7,229 nt of DNA. It comes from DASXTB01 sp036505615 (GTDB lineage: Bacteria > Acidobacteriota > UBA6911 > JACQSX01). The position numbers and the translations under genes were made by a program. Shown here one piece after another: positions 1 through 5,810 of the stretch. The DNA is taken from contig DASXTB010000248.1 of NCBI GenBank assembly GCA_036505615.1, forward strand, positions 1-7,229, given 5' to 3'. How positions within the stretch are numbered: the first letter of the stretch is position 1; each line of letters starts with the position of its first letter. The notes beneath the pieces were generated by a model. It ran no database searches, was not told the origin of the DNA, and saw nothing but the letters and a program-made list of their open reading frames with translations.

Positions 1-85
1 ATTGCACGCCAAGTTTCTGCGCGAACCGTAGCCCTTCCTCGAACTCAAAGGGGAGAAGAAATAGTGAACCCACTCCGATTTTCAA
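1..85 (-). CDS. Sugar phosphate isomerase/epimerase-like protein, N-terminal fragment (runs off left edge)
   Basis: This is the first 28 codons of a minus-strand gene that continues beyond base 1. The peptide starts (M/L)KIGVGSLFLLPFEF and continues with an amphipathic helix ending in QKLGVQ. That is the usual first strand and helix of the AP-endonuclease-2/xylose-isomerase-like TIM-barrel family (MKIGxSSLFLL...FEEAL.FAKELG). The start is a TTG at 83-85. It is chosen because GAGAGGAGG at 91-99 lies five bases upstream, the strongest ribosome binding site in the window, and because it matches where family members begin. Metal ligands and active site lie outside the window, so the activity cannot be judged. 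It is probably a paralogue in function of the complete TIM-barrel gene at 5811, and both have the same palindrome at their predicted promoters. The family assignment rests on the N-terminus only. Confidence 0.72.
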   Translation of the reverse strand, partial: MKIGVGSLFLLPFEFEEGLRFAQKLGVQ

Positions 86-90
86 CGTAG

Positions 91-99
91 CCTCCTCTC
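91..99 (-). promoter_or_regulatory. Strong Shine-Dalgarno deciding a TTG start
   Basis: On the minus strand this reads GAGAGGAGG, followed by five bases and then TTG at 83-85. It is near-consensus at ideal spacing, and it supports a real gene start where the coding part is too short to stand alone. Confidence 0.75.
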
Positions 100-266
100 A
101 GAGGGATCTTGGGCAGTTCTGCTCGGTCAACCTAATGAAACAGTTGCCACGAAAACCTAAGCTGAAGCACCTTTTTAAGACTTAAGTGTGGAGGCAGGTA
201 ATCCTTACGCTTCGGACCGTAAATTTCATCCTGTCAAGTAAAAGCGCGCTCCAGTCAACTCTAGTT

Positions 267-282
267 TCGATATCGATATTGA
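267..282. promoter_or_regulatory. Putative operator, copy 1 (TCGATATCGATATTGA)
   Basis: This is an imperfect 16-bp palindrome pairing at 7 of 8 positions, with a perfect core ATATCGATAT at 270-279. Read in the direction of the downstream minus-strand gene, it contains ATATCGATATC. The same 11-mer occurs in transcription orientation at 5762-5772 in front of the other TIM-barrel gene. It overlaps the predicted transcription start, as expected for a repressor site. A palindrome with a central CG is the general shape of LacI-family operators, but no regulator gene is in the window, so the family is a guess. Confidence 0.5.
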
Positions 283-285
283 GCA

Positions 286-314
286 CTTTAAGTAAATCTT
301 TAGGTTTATGTCAA
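286..314 (-). promoter_or_regulatory. Predicted sigma-70 promoter for the partial isomerase gene
   Basis: On the minus strand a perfect -35 hexamer TTGACA (309-314) is followed after 17 bases by TTAAAG (286-291), a poor -10 box with 3 of 6 matches. The expected transcription start is near 279, inside the palindrome at 267-282. The -35 and spacing are good but the -10 is weak. The main support is that the same promoter-then-palindrome arrangement occurs upstream of the other TIM-barrel gene. Confidence 0.4.
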
Positions 315-494
315 GATTGAATTTCAGGGTAAAGTCAACACAACAGGTTGAGAATACCTGTCAGAGTACCCAGCGTCGACGCTAGTCGGATAACCTCTTC
401 GAGGACAGGACGCCAAACTGGTACGCAATTTAACGATTCCATTTCCATTATCCGGGGGTGTGCCTATTCGTCCTGCACTTTTGAGCCGGTTACT

Positions 495-1283
495 TTAGGC
501 GATCGTATAACCGCCGTCGACTACGATCGTTTGCCCCGTAATGTAGTTCGCTGCATCAGAAGCAAGGAACACCGCTACTCCTTTTAACTCTCCACTCCTG
601 CCCACACGCGGAATTGGATTCCTGATTTCGATCTTTGCTTCGACTTGGGGTATCACCGAGTCAGCCATTCGCGAATGGAAGAAACCCGGCGCAATTGCAT
701 TGACGCGAATTCCGCGTGGGCCCCAGGAGGCCGCAAGCTCCCGTGTCAGTCCCATCAGCCCGGCCTTGCTTGCGGCATACCCCGCGTAATACGGACCGGA
801 AGTGGAAGCGCAAAGTCCTGCAACCGAGGCAACGCTGATAATTCGACCATAAGCGCGCTTGAGCATTTCCCTCCCCGCGCACTGCGAAAAAAGGAACGCG
901 CCCGTCAAGTTCACATCTAATATCTTCTGCCACTTCACCAGGGACATATCTTCGGGGCGCTCACCCCATGTGACACCCGCATTATTGACCAAGATATCCA
1001 CCGTCCCGTACGTAGCGACAGTGGCATCCACGGTGGCCCGTACCTGTTCTGGATCAGAGACATCGCAGATCATTCCTTTGACTGTGAAACCCCGCCGGCG
1101 CATTGCCTCTACCGTTGGTTTGAGCCACTGTTCGCGGCGGGCACAAAGCATGAGCGATGCGCCGGCCTCCGCAAGTCCTTCAGCCATTTCAAGGCCAAGC
1201 CCCCGTGAACCGCCCGTGACAATGGCCGCACGGCTGGAAAGGTCAAACAGTTCTCTTATGTGCACCAATCTTTGTCGAGGCAT
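495..1283 (-). CDS. SDR-family NAD(P)-dependent oxidoreductase (gluconate 5-dehydrogenase-like)
   Basis: A 262-residue classical short-chain dehydrogenase/reductase, of normal family length and apparently intact. Visible motifs are the cofactor loop TGGSRGLG (23-30), acidic D74 in MICDVSD, NNAG (100-103), N125 in DVNLTG, catalytic S153 in SVASVAG, YAASK giving Y169 and K173, and the post-active-site turn APG (198-200) after RVNA. The basic pair R49-R50 after the second strand suggests NADP(H) preference. The ELFDLSxxxAIVTGGSRGLG beginning and the insertion between S153 and Y169 resemble gluconate 5-dehydrogenase-like SDRs, which interconvert a hydroxyl and a ketone on sugar acids; a 3-oxoacyl-ACP reductase-type role is the alternative. 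The ATG has no clear ribosome binding site. A GTG at codon 7 would give VHIRELFDLS, closer in length to homologues. The gene lies 256 bases downstream of the Gfo/Idh gene on the same strand, and its first codons are echoed by the stump at 2702-2749. Confidence 0.9.
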   Translation of the reverse strand: MPRQRLVHIRELFDLSSRAAIVTGGSRGLGLEMAEGLAEAGASLMLCARREQWLKPTVEAMRRRGFTVKGMICDVSDPEQVRATVDATVATYGTVDILVNNAGVTWGERPEDMSLVKWQKILDVNLTGAFLFSQCAGREMLKRAYGRIISVASVAGLCASTSGPYYAGYAASKAGLMGLTRELAASWGPRGIRVNAIAPGFFHSRMADSVIPQVEAKIEIRNPIPRVGRSGELKGVAVFLASDAANYITGQTIVVDGGYTIA

Positions 1284-1380
1284 CCGTTACATCAGTACTC
1301 GATCCAGATACGCTCCAATCCATGAGAAAGTCTCTTGCCTCTGATAACCTCTGCGTCTGCTCCGGGATCCCCGCTGTTCA

Positions 1381-1399
1381 CTAGACTTCGTCAGTCTAG
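1381..1399. repeat. Perfect 7-bp inverted repeat (hairpin or operator candidate)
   Basis: CTAGACT, a five-base loop TCGTC, then AGTCTAG. It lies in the 256-base gap between the Gfo/Idh stop and the SDR start. No T-run follows on either strand, so it is not a standard intrinsic terminator. It could be a protein-binding palindrome or a transcript-stabilising hairpin in the Gfo/Idh-SDR interval, or chance. Confidence 0.35.
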
Positions 1400-1539
1400 G
1401 CTGGCGGATGCGCGGGCTCGGGCATCTATTGGTCCAGGCTCGGATCACTTTAGGCAAAGGCGCCTGGAAATCTGGCAGCCATGCTTTCAACATCGAAGCT
1501 GCTTTCCCGCCACGACTGCTATATTAAGTGTCCTTAGTA

Positions 1540-2676
1540 CTAACTCTTAGAACTGGCCCCTGTCGAACTTGACTGATGTATTAACGTAACCCAGCATTTC
1601 TCCGCAGCTGATTTCACGGCGGCATCAAGAAGCTCCTGTACGCGCAGACCGTCGTGAAAGTTGGGCTCTGCCGGGCGATCCTCGCGTATCGCATTCACGA
1701 ATTCAGCCGCCATGCGCGTGAAGCACGTTCGCATCGGTGTGTAGAAATCGGGCATGTCCAGGAATTCACCAATTAACCGGGCTGGGATTGGGACGAGGCT
1801 GGGCGCAGGATCGTTTTTGCGCTGAGCGAGGATTCGGCCGGTGAGCGCATCTTCCTCCCCCCAATTGTTCTGGAAGGTCAATGTGCCATCGCTGCCGAAA
1901 ATCCCGATTTCCAAGTTAACTCGCTGCACCAGCGCCACCGAACTAATGTCAAAGACGACCGGCGAACCGTCCTCTAACTTAGCGAGCAAGGCGCAGGTGT
2001 CATCAAGTTGAGCGGGTACTCGGCCGCTTCCGTCCGCCAAAGCACGTTCCTTGACAGCCGTGGTGGTCATCGCACACACGTGCCGAAGGTCGCCTAGCCA
2101 CCATTGGACCAAATGGACAACGTGTGAGCCAAGATTACTCAGCACACCACTTCCTGCCTGCTCTTTCTCAAACTGCCATCGCATCGGCCCCTGCGGATCT
2201 CCCCAGCCCGAAACATAAAAGCGCACGTTAACGTGATAAGGACGACCAACAAACCCAGACGCGATGATCTCTTTCATATACAACGCAGCTGGGAAAAACC
2301 GGAAGGTAAACGGAACAAAATGCTTTCGCCCAAGCTTCTCCGCCCGTTCGGCCATTTCGCTTGCCTGCGTGACGTCTAGCGCCAGCGGTTTATCACAGAG
2401 CACGTGCCTGCCGGCCTCCAGCGCAGCCATTGTCATTGGATGGTGCAAATAATTCGGTGAAGCGACGACAACTATGTCAAGAGGTTCTTGTGCCATCATC
2501 AATTCATAATCAATATAAGTACGCGGGATCCCATATTTCTGCGCGACTGGCAAAAGGCGAGTGGGTGTGCGTGCACAGACCGCTGTCACCTCCACCCTGG
2601 GCTGCTTCTGAAATCCTGCAATATATCCCGCCCCGATGCCCGCTCCGATCACCCCCACACGCAGTAGATCTGTCAT
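1540..2676 (-). CDS. Gfo/Idh/MocA-family NAD(P)-dependent oxidoreductase
   Basis: A 378-residue cytoplasmic sugar or cyclitol dehydrogenase, of normal family length. An N-terminal Rossmann domain (about 1-125) carries VGVIGAGIGAGYIAGF with the glycine-rich loop at 11-17, VVVASPNYLHHP (69-80) and the family signature CDKPLA (94-99) with catalytic-type K96. The C-terminal alpha/beta domain contains GSGVLSNLGSHVVH (175-188). In inositol dehydrogenase-type members the catalytic pair is D and H of DxxxH. Here the pair is N181 and H185, and the usual Asp three residues later is H188, so the acid/base set is altered. The start is supported by AAGGTAAGG at 2679-2687. Family members oxidise or reduce a ring hydroxyl of sugars, sugar acids, inositols or glycosides (often at C3); the substrate cannot be read from sequence. 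The gene is preceded 25 bases upstream by a 15-codon SDR-like stump that may couple its translation. Confidence 0.92.
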   Translation of the reverse strand: MTDLLRVGVIGAGIGAGYIAGFQKQPRVEVTAVCARTPTRLLPVAQKYGIPRTYIDYELMMAQEPLDIVVVASPNYLHHPMTMAALEAGRHVLCDKPLALDVTQASEMAERAEKLGRKHFVPFTFRFFPAALYMKEIIASGFVGRPYHVNVRFYVSGWGDPQGPMRWQFEKEQAGSGVLSNLGSHVVHLVQWWLGDLRHVCAMTTTAVKERALADGSGRVPAQLDDTCALLAKLEDGSPVVFDISSVALVQRVNLEIGIFGSDGTLTFQNNWGEEDALTGRILAQRKNDPAPSLVPIPARLIGEFLDMPDFYTPMRTCFTRMAAEFVNAIREDRPAEPNFHDGLRVQELLDAAVKSAAEKCWVTLIHQSSSTGASSKS

Positions 2677-2678
2677 AA

Positions 2679-2687
2679 CCTTACCTT
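2679..2687 (-). promoter_or_regulatory. Ribosome binding site of the Gfo/Idh gene
   Basis: On the minus strand this reads AAGGTAAGG. The upstream AAGG lies seven bases from the ATG at 2674-2676, which fits. It shows that the Gfo/Idh gene has its own initiation signal, separate from that of the mini-ORF just upstream. Confidence 0.6.
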
Positions 2688-2701
2688 GACTGTTTTATTG
2701 T

Positions 2702-2749
2702 TCAAGTTGTGACTGAGAGGTCAAACAGTTCTTTAATGTCGGTCATCAT
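2702..2749 (-). pseudogene. N-terminal stump of a second SDR gene / 15-codon mini-ORF
   Basis: The minus strand encodes MMTDIKELFDLSVTT and then TGA. GAGGTGA (2755-2761) lies five bases upstream of the ATG, a canonical ribosome binding site. The segment IKELFDLS matches IRELFDLS at residues 9-16 of the complete SDR at 495-1283, and 14 consecutive bases (GAACTGTTTGACCT) are identical in the two. After the serine codon the similarity stops: there is no AIVTGG cofactor loop, and the Gfo/Idh gene starts 25 bases past the stop. The simplest reading is a former SDR gene reduced by deletion to its ribosome binding site and about 12 codons. The alternative is a functional leader peptide that couples translation to the Gfo/Idh gene. 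Confidence 0.6.
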
Positions 2750-2990
2750 TCAAATCACCTCTTAGCGCTCTACTAGAGACGACGCTCTACATCCGAATGA
2801 AATCGAAGAGCGAAGATGATCGGTTTCTGTTTGGGGCACGCGAAAACGGTGCAAAAGGTTGAGACGTAAATTGAGAAACCGACTGTTCGAAAAGTGCTTT
2901 GTCTACCGACCTGTCTATCTGTGGTCCTGGTTCCCCATATTCTCAGTCTTCAGGCGGAGTTCATCGACAATCTAGACTGGTCTTGATACC

Positions 2991-4016
2991 CTAAAATGTA
3001 GCTACTGGATTTATCGGCGAGCCAGTTCCTCCCTCCACTGCCAGCGGAGCCGCCGTCAACAGGAACGCCCACCGTTTGCGCTTGTTCGCTGCCTCGCTCA
3101 GGGCCTCCAGATTGCAATTGTCAAGAAGAGGTACCCCCATGGCTACAATCGCAACAAGATGAACCGGCGCTTGCACTCCTTTCACACCGGACGGAATAAC
3201 GTCTAAAGCTGCATCGCTTGCAAGGATCGCGACGTCTCTTTTTTTCAGCCACGGTAGACAAGACGCGTGTAACCCTGCGGAGTTCTCCCCTATGTTCCAC
3301 TCGCCTTCAGTCGACCACCTTGCCCAGCGTCCGGTTCGAATTAGTACGGCGTCTCCACTCTCAACCCTGATTCCAGCCTTCCTCTCCCATGCTTCCAAGT
3401 CTTCTGGGTAGATTGCTCGCGCATCGCTCAGGTACTTCACTCCCCAAAGCCTCGGTAAGTCCATCAAAACACCTTTTGTGAAAATCCCGTTTTTGATGTT
3501 AATCACCGATAGCTTGGCCGCGCCTTTCGCGCTCACCTCTTGTTGGGAAAAGCCATTGTACATCCTGCCCTTGTAAAATATATGACATAGGGCATCCAAG
3601 TGGGTTTGGGTGTATCCGTGATACTGCACGGAGTAACTATCGACTGAAGCTTCCGCACTCGGCATCTGCCCTGTCTGAATCATTTTGTGCTCAAATGGAG
3701 CAGAGTTGTACACCTGGACCTTGATCACGTTCTGCGCCAGGGATTCTGATATTGCTTCTATCACCAACGCGGCCGCCTGCTTTCGTTTCTTCAGAGTGAT
3801 TAAGTTCATCGCACCCATTTCGTCGTTTTTCCCCCAACGTCCCCAATTCGACAGCGACACCATCATCTGGTCAATGTCGTTGCGGGTGAGGGTTGGCTTC
3901 TCCGAAGGCGTCACCGTGACCGCAGCAAAAGATGTGAAGAGCAGAATCCCAAGGATCATGACCGGGACTTCCCCCGCTATTAACTTCGAGCCGAATTGTC
4001 TTTGCATAGGTCGCAT
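2991..4016 (-). CDS. Exported cyclase-family protein (kynurenine formamidase-like metal hydrolase fold)
   Basis: A 341-residue protein of the cyclase family (Pfam PF04199 type). Its domain opens with NWGRWGKNDEMGAMNLIT (57-74), the characteristic start of the long bacterial members. The metal/catalytic motif is HGYTQTHLDALCH (133-145), with H139, D141 and H145 matching the HxDxxxH part of kynurenine formamidase. The first His of that enzyme's HxGTH falls on Y135, while H133 lies two residues earlier. Near the C-terminus, APVHLVA (H286) and LLDN (D299) occupy the second His/acidic pair region. Residues 18-34 form a hydrophobic stretch after a basic N-terminus, suggesting a Sec signal peptide cleaved near A31-A32 or a membrane anchor; there is no lipobox. 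The family hydrolyses amides, esters or lactones, and the substrate here is unknown. M1 and M4 are both possible starts, with only a weak GGA upstream. It is not annotated as kynurenine formamidase because no kynurenine genes are nearby. Confidence 0.85.
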   Translation of the reverse strand: MRPMQRQFGSKLIAGEVPVMILGILLFTSFAAVTVTPSEKPTLTRNDIDQMMVSLSNWGRWGKNDEMGAMNLITLKKRKQAAALVIEAISESLAQNVIKVQVYNSAPFEHKMIQTGQMPSAEASVDSYSVQYHGYTQTHLDALCHIFYKGRMYNGFSQQEVSAKGAAKLSVINIKNGIFTKGVLMDLPRLWGVKYLSDARAIYPEDLEAWERKAGIRVESGDAVLIRTGRWARWSTEGEWNIGENSAGLHASCLPWLKKRDVAILASDAALDVIPSGVKGVQAPVHLVAIVAMGVPLLDNCNLEALSEAANKRKRWAFLLTAAPLAVEGGTGSPINPVATF

Positions 4017-4175
4017 TCCATAAATGAAAATTGCTGTTTGAACTGGTAATTAATGAAGTAACACAATTCTTCTCTGCTTGCCGTCTTTTGGTTCAGTTGC
4101 CCTCGGCACACTAATAGGACTAGTTCAACCGAAGCCCTAAAATCTAGCCGTAAGCAAGCCAGACTGTACGACGGA

Positions 4176-5486
4176 CTAGTCAACAAGTTTTCTTGCTTGG
4201 CCAAAAGCAAGATAAATTAAAATACCCACGGTACTCATTGCTGCAGTTAACCAAAATGCTGCATTCCAGCCAGCAAACTTCACCAAATACCCGGTCACAA
4301 CAGGCACTAGGATTCCGGCGAAGTTGGCCATGGAATTTTGAAAAGCAACGACTGTTGCGGCAAAGCGTGGTGCAAGATCCAATGAGCCGCTGGCATAAAT
4401 GGGTATCACACAGCTCATCAGTGCTGTGGAGAGACACAAGAGCAGGACAGTTATTGAAGAACTGGAAGCCAGAGGTACCAGAAGGAAGATGACCGCCGCA
4501 AACGCATAAGGTAATAGGACCATCTTTTGAACACTAGTCCGACTATGTCGGATGCTTAAACGATCAATGAGCGTACCAAAGAAATTCGTGCCAACCAGGA
4601 TTGCAAGAAATGGCAAAGCTGAACCGATCGCCATATTCGCCAGGGAAAAGTGACGCCCTATCATAAGGTAGGTCGGCAGCCATGAGATCAGCATATAGGC
4701 GAACCAATTGGCGGAAAAATGGAGTAACAGAAGAGCCCAGAGCGCGGGGAGACGCAAGATTTCGCGCCAGGGCACACTTCTGACGACTTCCATTACTGGC
4801 CGCGCCTCGAGAATGTGCTCCAATTCCCTCTGACTGATGCCGCGAGACGTTGCGGGATCGTCACTGGAACCTAGAACCCACAGGGGCAGCCAGATTACGC
4901 CCAAGAAAGCAAACGCGAAGAAAATGGCTCGCCATCCCCATAAGCCCACGATCATTGAAGCCAAGGGAAATGCAATAATGGCACCTAAGGCACCGCCACT
5001 CCAACTGAAGCTAGCCGCGCGCGAGTATTCCTGGCGGGGAAACCAGCGAACGAGAATGCCATTGACCGAAGGATACATCCCGCTCTCGCCTGCGCCCATG
5101 GTAATACGCATAAGAGTCATACCTGAGAGCGATTTGGGAAGCGGCGTGAGAGCTGTAAACAAGGACCACCAGGCTACGCTCGAGGCAAAAACGCGCTTCG
5201 GACCATAACGGTCTGCAATCATCCCAGTCGGAATCATGAATAATACATATCCAATATAAAAACCTGATAATACCCAACCCATTTTCACGGTATCCCAGCC
5301 GTACTCCTGCATTATCGCTGGCGCCGCTACTGCCATATTGATTCGGTCGCACGCTGCAATCACCACTGCGAAAAAAGACAAGAGCGCAATGTCGAAGCGT
5401 TTGGGCCAAGGCAACCATCGGCGAGTCCAGGAGGGGGCAGTTTGCGAGTGAATGGCCTTAAGGCAAGCTTTATCGGGATGTGACAT
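4176..5486 (-). CDS. MFS transporter, anion:cation symporter (ACS)-like
   Basis: A 436-residue inner-membrane carrier of normal MFS length. About 12 hydrophobic segments can be picked out near 32-50, 68-90, 99-113, 122-145, 158-180, 186-205, 246-270, 284-304, 321-339, 344-364, 375-400 and 405-428, with a polar central loop at 206-245. CDRINMAVAAPAI (46-58) in the first helix is the typical ACS motif. GMIADRYGPKR (88-98) is the MFS motif A between helices 2 and 3, and R127/GAGESGMYPS (131-140) is the conserved helix 4 region of hexuronate/galactonate-type carriers. ACS members usually import sugar acids or aromatic acids with protons. The chosen ATG lacks an obvious ribosome binding site; the first 25 residues are polar and poorly conserved in this family, so the start is uncertain. 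It is divergent from the isomerase at 5811 and 159 bases upstream of the cyclase-family gene. Confidence 0.92.
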   Translation of the reverse strand: MSHPDKACLKAIHSQTAPSWTRRWLPWPKRFDIALLSFFAVVIAACDRINMAVAAPAIMQEYGWDTVKMGWVLSGFYIGYVLFMIPTGMIADRYGPKRVFASSVAWWSLFTALTPLPKSLSGMTLMRITMGAGESGMYPSVNGILVRWFPRQEYSRAASFSWSGGALGAIIAFPLASMIVGLWGWRAIFFAFAFLGVIWLPLWVLGSSDDPATSRGISQRELEHILEARPVMEVVRSVPWREILRLPALWALLLLHFSANWFAYMLISWLPTYLMIGRHFSLANMAIGSALPFLAILVGTNFFGTLIDRLSIRHSRTSVQKMVLLPYAFAAVIFLLVPLASSSSITVLLLCLSTALMSCVIPIYASGSLDLAPRFAATVVAFQNSMANFAGILVPVVTGYLVKFAGWNAAFWLTAAMSTVGILIYLAFGQARKLVD

Positions 5487-5717
5487 TGACAGTGTTGAGA
5501 CTCGGCATAAAAGTTTGAGTCCTCGATCTCTCGCAGATGGAACAAAACTCTAACGAGTCGTTTCCGCTCACTCTCTACCGGACCTCGCTACTAACCAAGG
5601 GGGCCTCAATAAAATTCTCCCTGAATTCTGGCTTGGCCTGTGCGGCTGCAAGAAAAGGAAATCAAAGATTTTACTAGCTGCAGATTGGTCCTCCGAAATA
5701 ACACGTTCTAGATGGAT

Positions 5718-5747
5718 TTGCTTTTTAAGCCTCAGCTCCTTTATACT
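5718..5747 (+). promoter_or_regulatory. Predicted sigma-70 promoter for the TIM-barrel gene
   Basis: TTGCTT (5718-5723), an 18-base spacer, then TATACT (5742-5747), a -10 box matching 5 of 6. The expected start is near 5754, giving a leader of about 57 bases before the ATG at 5811. The palindrome begins at the predicted start point. Confidence 0.45.
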
Positions 5748-5753
5748 TTCGCC

Positions 5754-5772
5754 CGATATTGATATCGATATC
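5754..5772. promoter_or_regulatory. Putative operator, copy 2 (GATATCGATATC core)
   Basis: This contains a perfect 12-bp palindrome GATATCGATATC (5761-5772), overlapped on the left by a second near-palindrome CGATATTGATATCG (5754-5767, 6 of 7 pairs). It shares ATATCGATATC with the site at 267-282, and both sites sit just downstream of the predicted -10 box, where a bound repressor would block transcription. The 9-mer CGATATTGA also occurs in both (274-282 and 5754-5762). Confidence 0.5.
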
Positions 5773-5810
5773 TTAATTTGTTGCCTTGAAGGTACCTATC
5801 GGAAATCGGA

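Larger units (their letters stand above)
86..494. other. Gene-free stretch upstream of the partial isomerase gene
   Basis: This 409-base interval lies between the SDR stop and the start of the left-edge gene. I see no convincing coding sequence. A 79-codon plus-strand frame beginning at 348 has no recognisable domain and runs antisense into the SDR 3' end. The interval holds the minus-strand promoter candidate (286-314), the palindrome (267-282) and the ribosome binding site (91-99). A perfect 12-bp palindrome, AGCGTCGACGCT, lies at 372-383, and a 6-bp inverted repeat (ACAGGT/ACCTGT) at 343-361. Both of these are short enough to be chance. No T-rich terminator hairpin is evident after the SDR stop. 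If the promoter is right, the left gene has a leader of about 195 bases. Confidence 0.6.
2677..2990. other. Interval between the cyclase-family gene and the Gfo/Idh gene
   Basis: This 314-base interval holds the SDR stump (2702-2749) with its ribosome binding site (2755-2761) and the Gfo/Idh ribosome binding site. In the remaining 2762-2990 I see no coding sequence, clear promoter or terminator. The minus strand there carries GTAGAGCG twice, 17 bases apart, within 2765-2790, a short direct repeat of doubtful meaning. Confidence 0.5.
5487..5810. other. Divergent intergenic region between the MFS carrier and the TIM-barrel gene
   Basis: These 324 bases separate two divergent genes and are notably A+T-rich toward 5640-5790. 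I see no gene. The right part has the plus-strand promoter candidate (5718-5747) and palindrome (5754-5772). I could not find a convincing promoter pointing toward the MFS gene, so whether the palindrome also controls the carrier is open. Confidence 0.5.

Noticed and set aside
215..237. Second minus-strand TTGACA (232-237) as a closer promoter for the left-edge gene
   Set aside because: The hexamer is perfect, but no -10-like sequence lies 16 to 18 bases downstream.
372..383. Perfect 12-bp palindrome AGCGTCGACGCT
   Set aside because: A single 12-bp palindrome is expected about once or twice by chance in 7 kb. It has no partner elsewhere in the window and no position relative to a promoter that would suggest a role.
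348..587. 79-codon plus-strand frame
   Set aside because: It starts in the intergenic region and runs antisense into the SDR 3' end. The composition is not protein-like and no domain is recognisable.
1287..1493. 68-codon minus-strand frame ending three bases before the SDR ATG
   Set aside because: The position is suggestive of coupling, but the protein is Arg/Pro/Ser-rich with no hydrophobic core or recognisable domain, and it has no good ribosome binding site. It looks like an open frame in non-coding sequence.
2991..4016. Annotation of the cyclase-family gene as kynurenine formamidase
   Set aside because: The family fold matches, but the first metal-ligand His is displaced, an export segment is present and no tryptophan-degradation genes are nearby.
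3980..4210. 76-codon minus-strand frame bridging the MFS and cyclase genes
   Set aside because: It overlaps the MFS 3' end and the cyclase 5' end in another frame, with no domain or clear start signal. It is a shadow frame.
5011..5418. 135-codon minus-strand frame inside the MFS gene
   Set aside because: It overlaps the well-supported carrier in an alternative frame and lacks any family motif.
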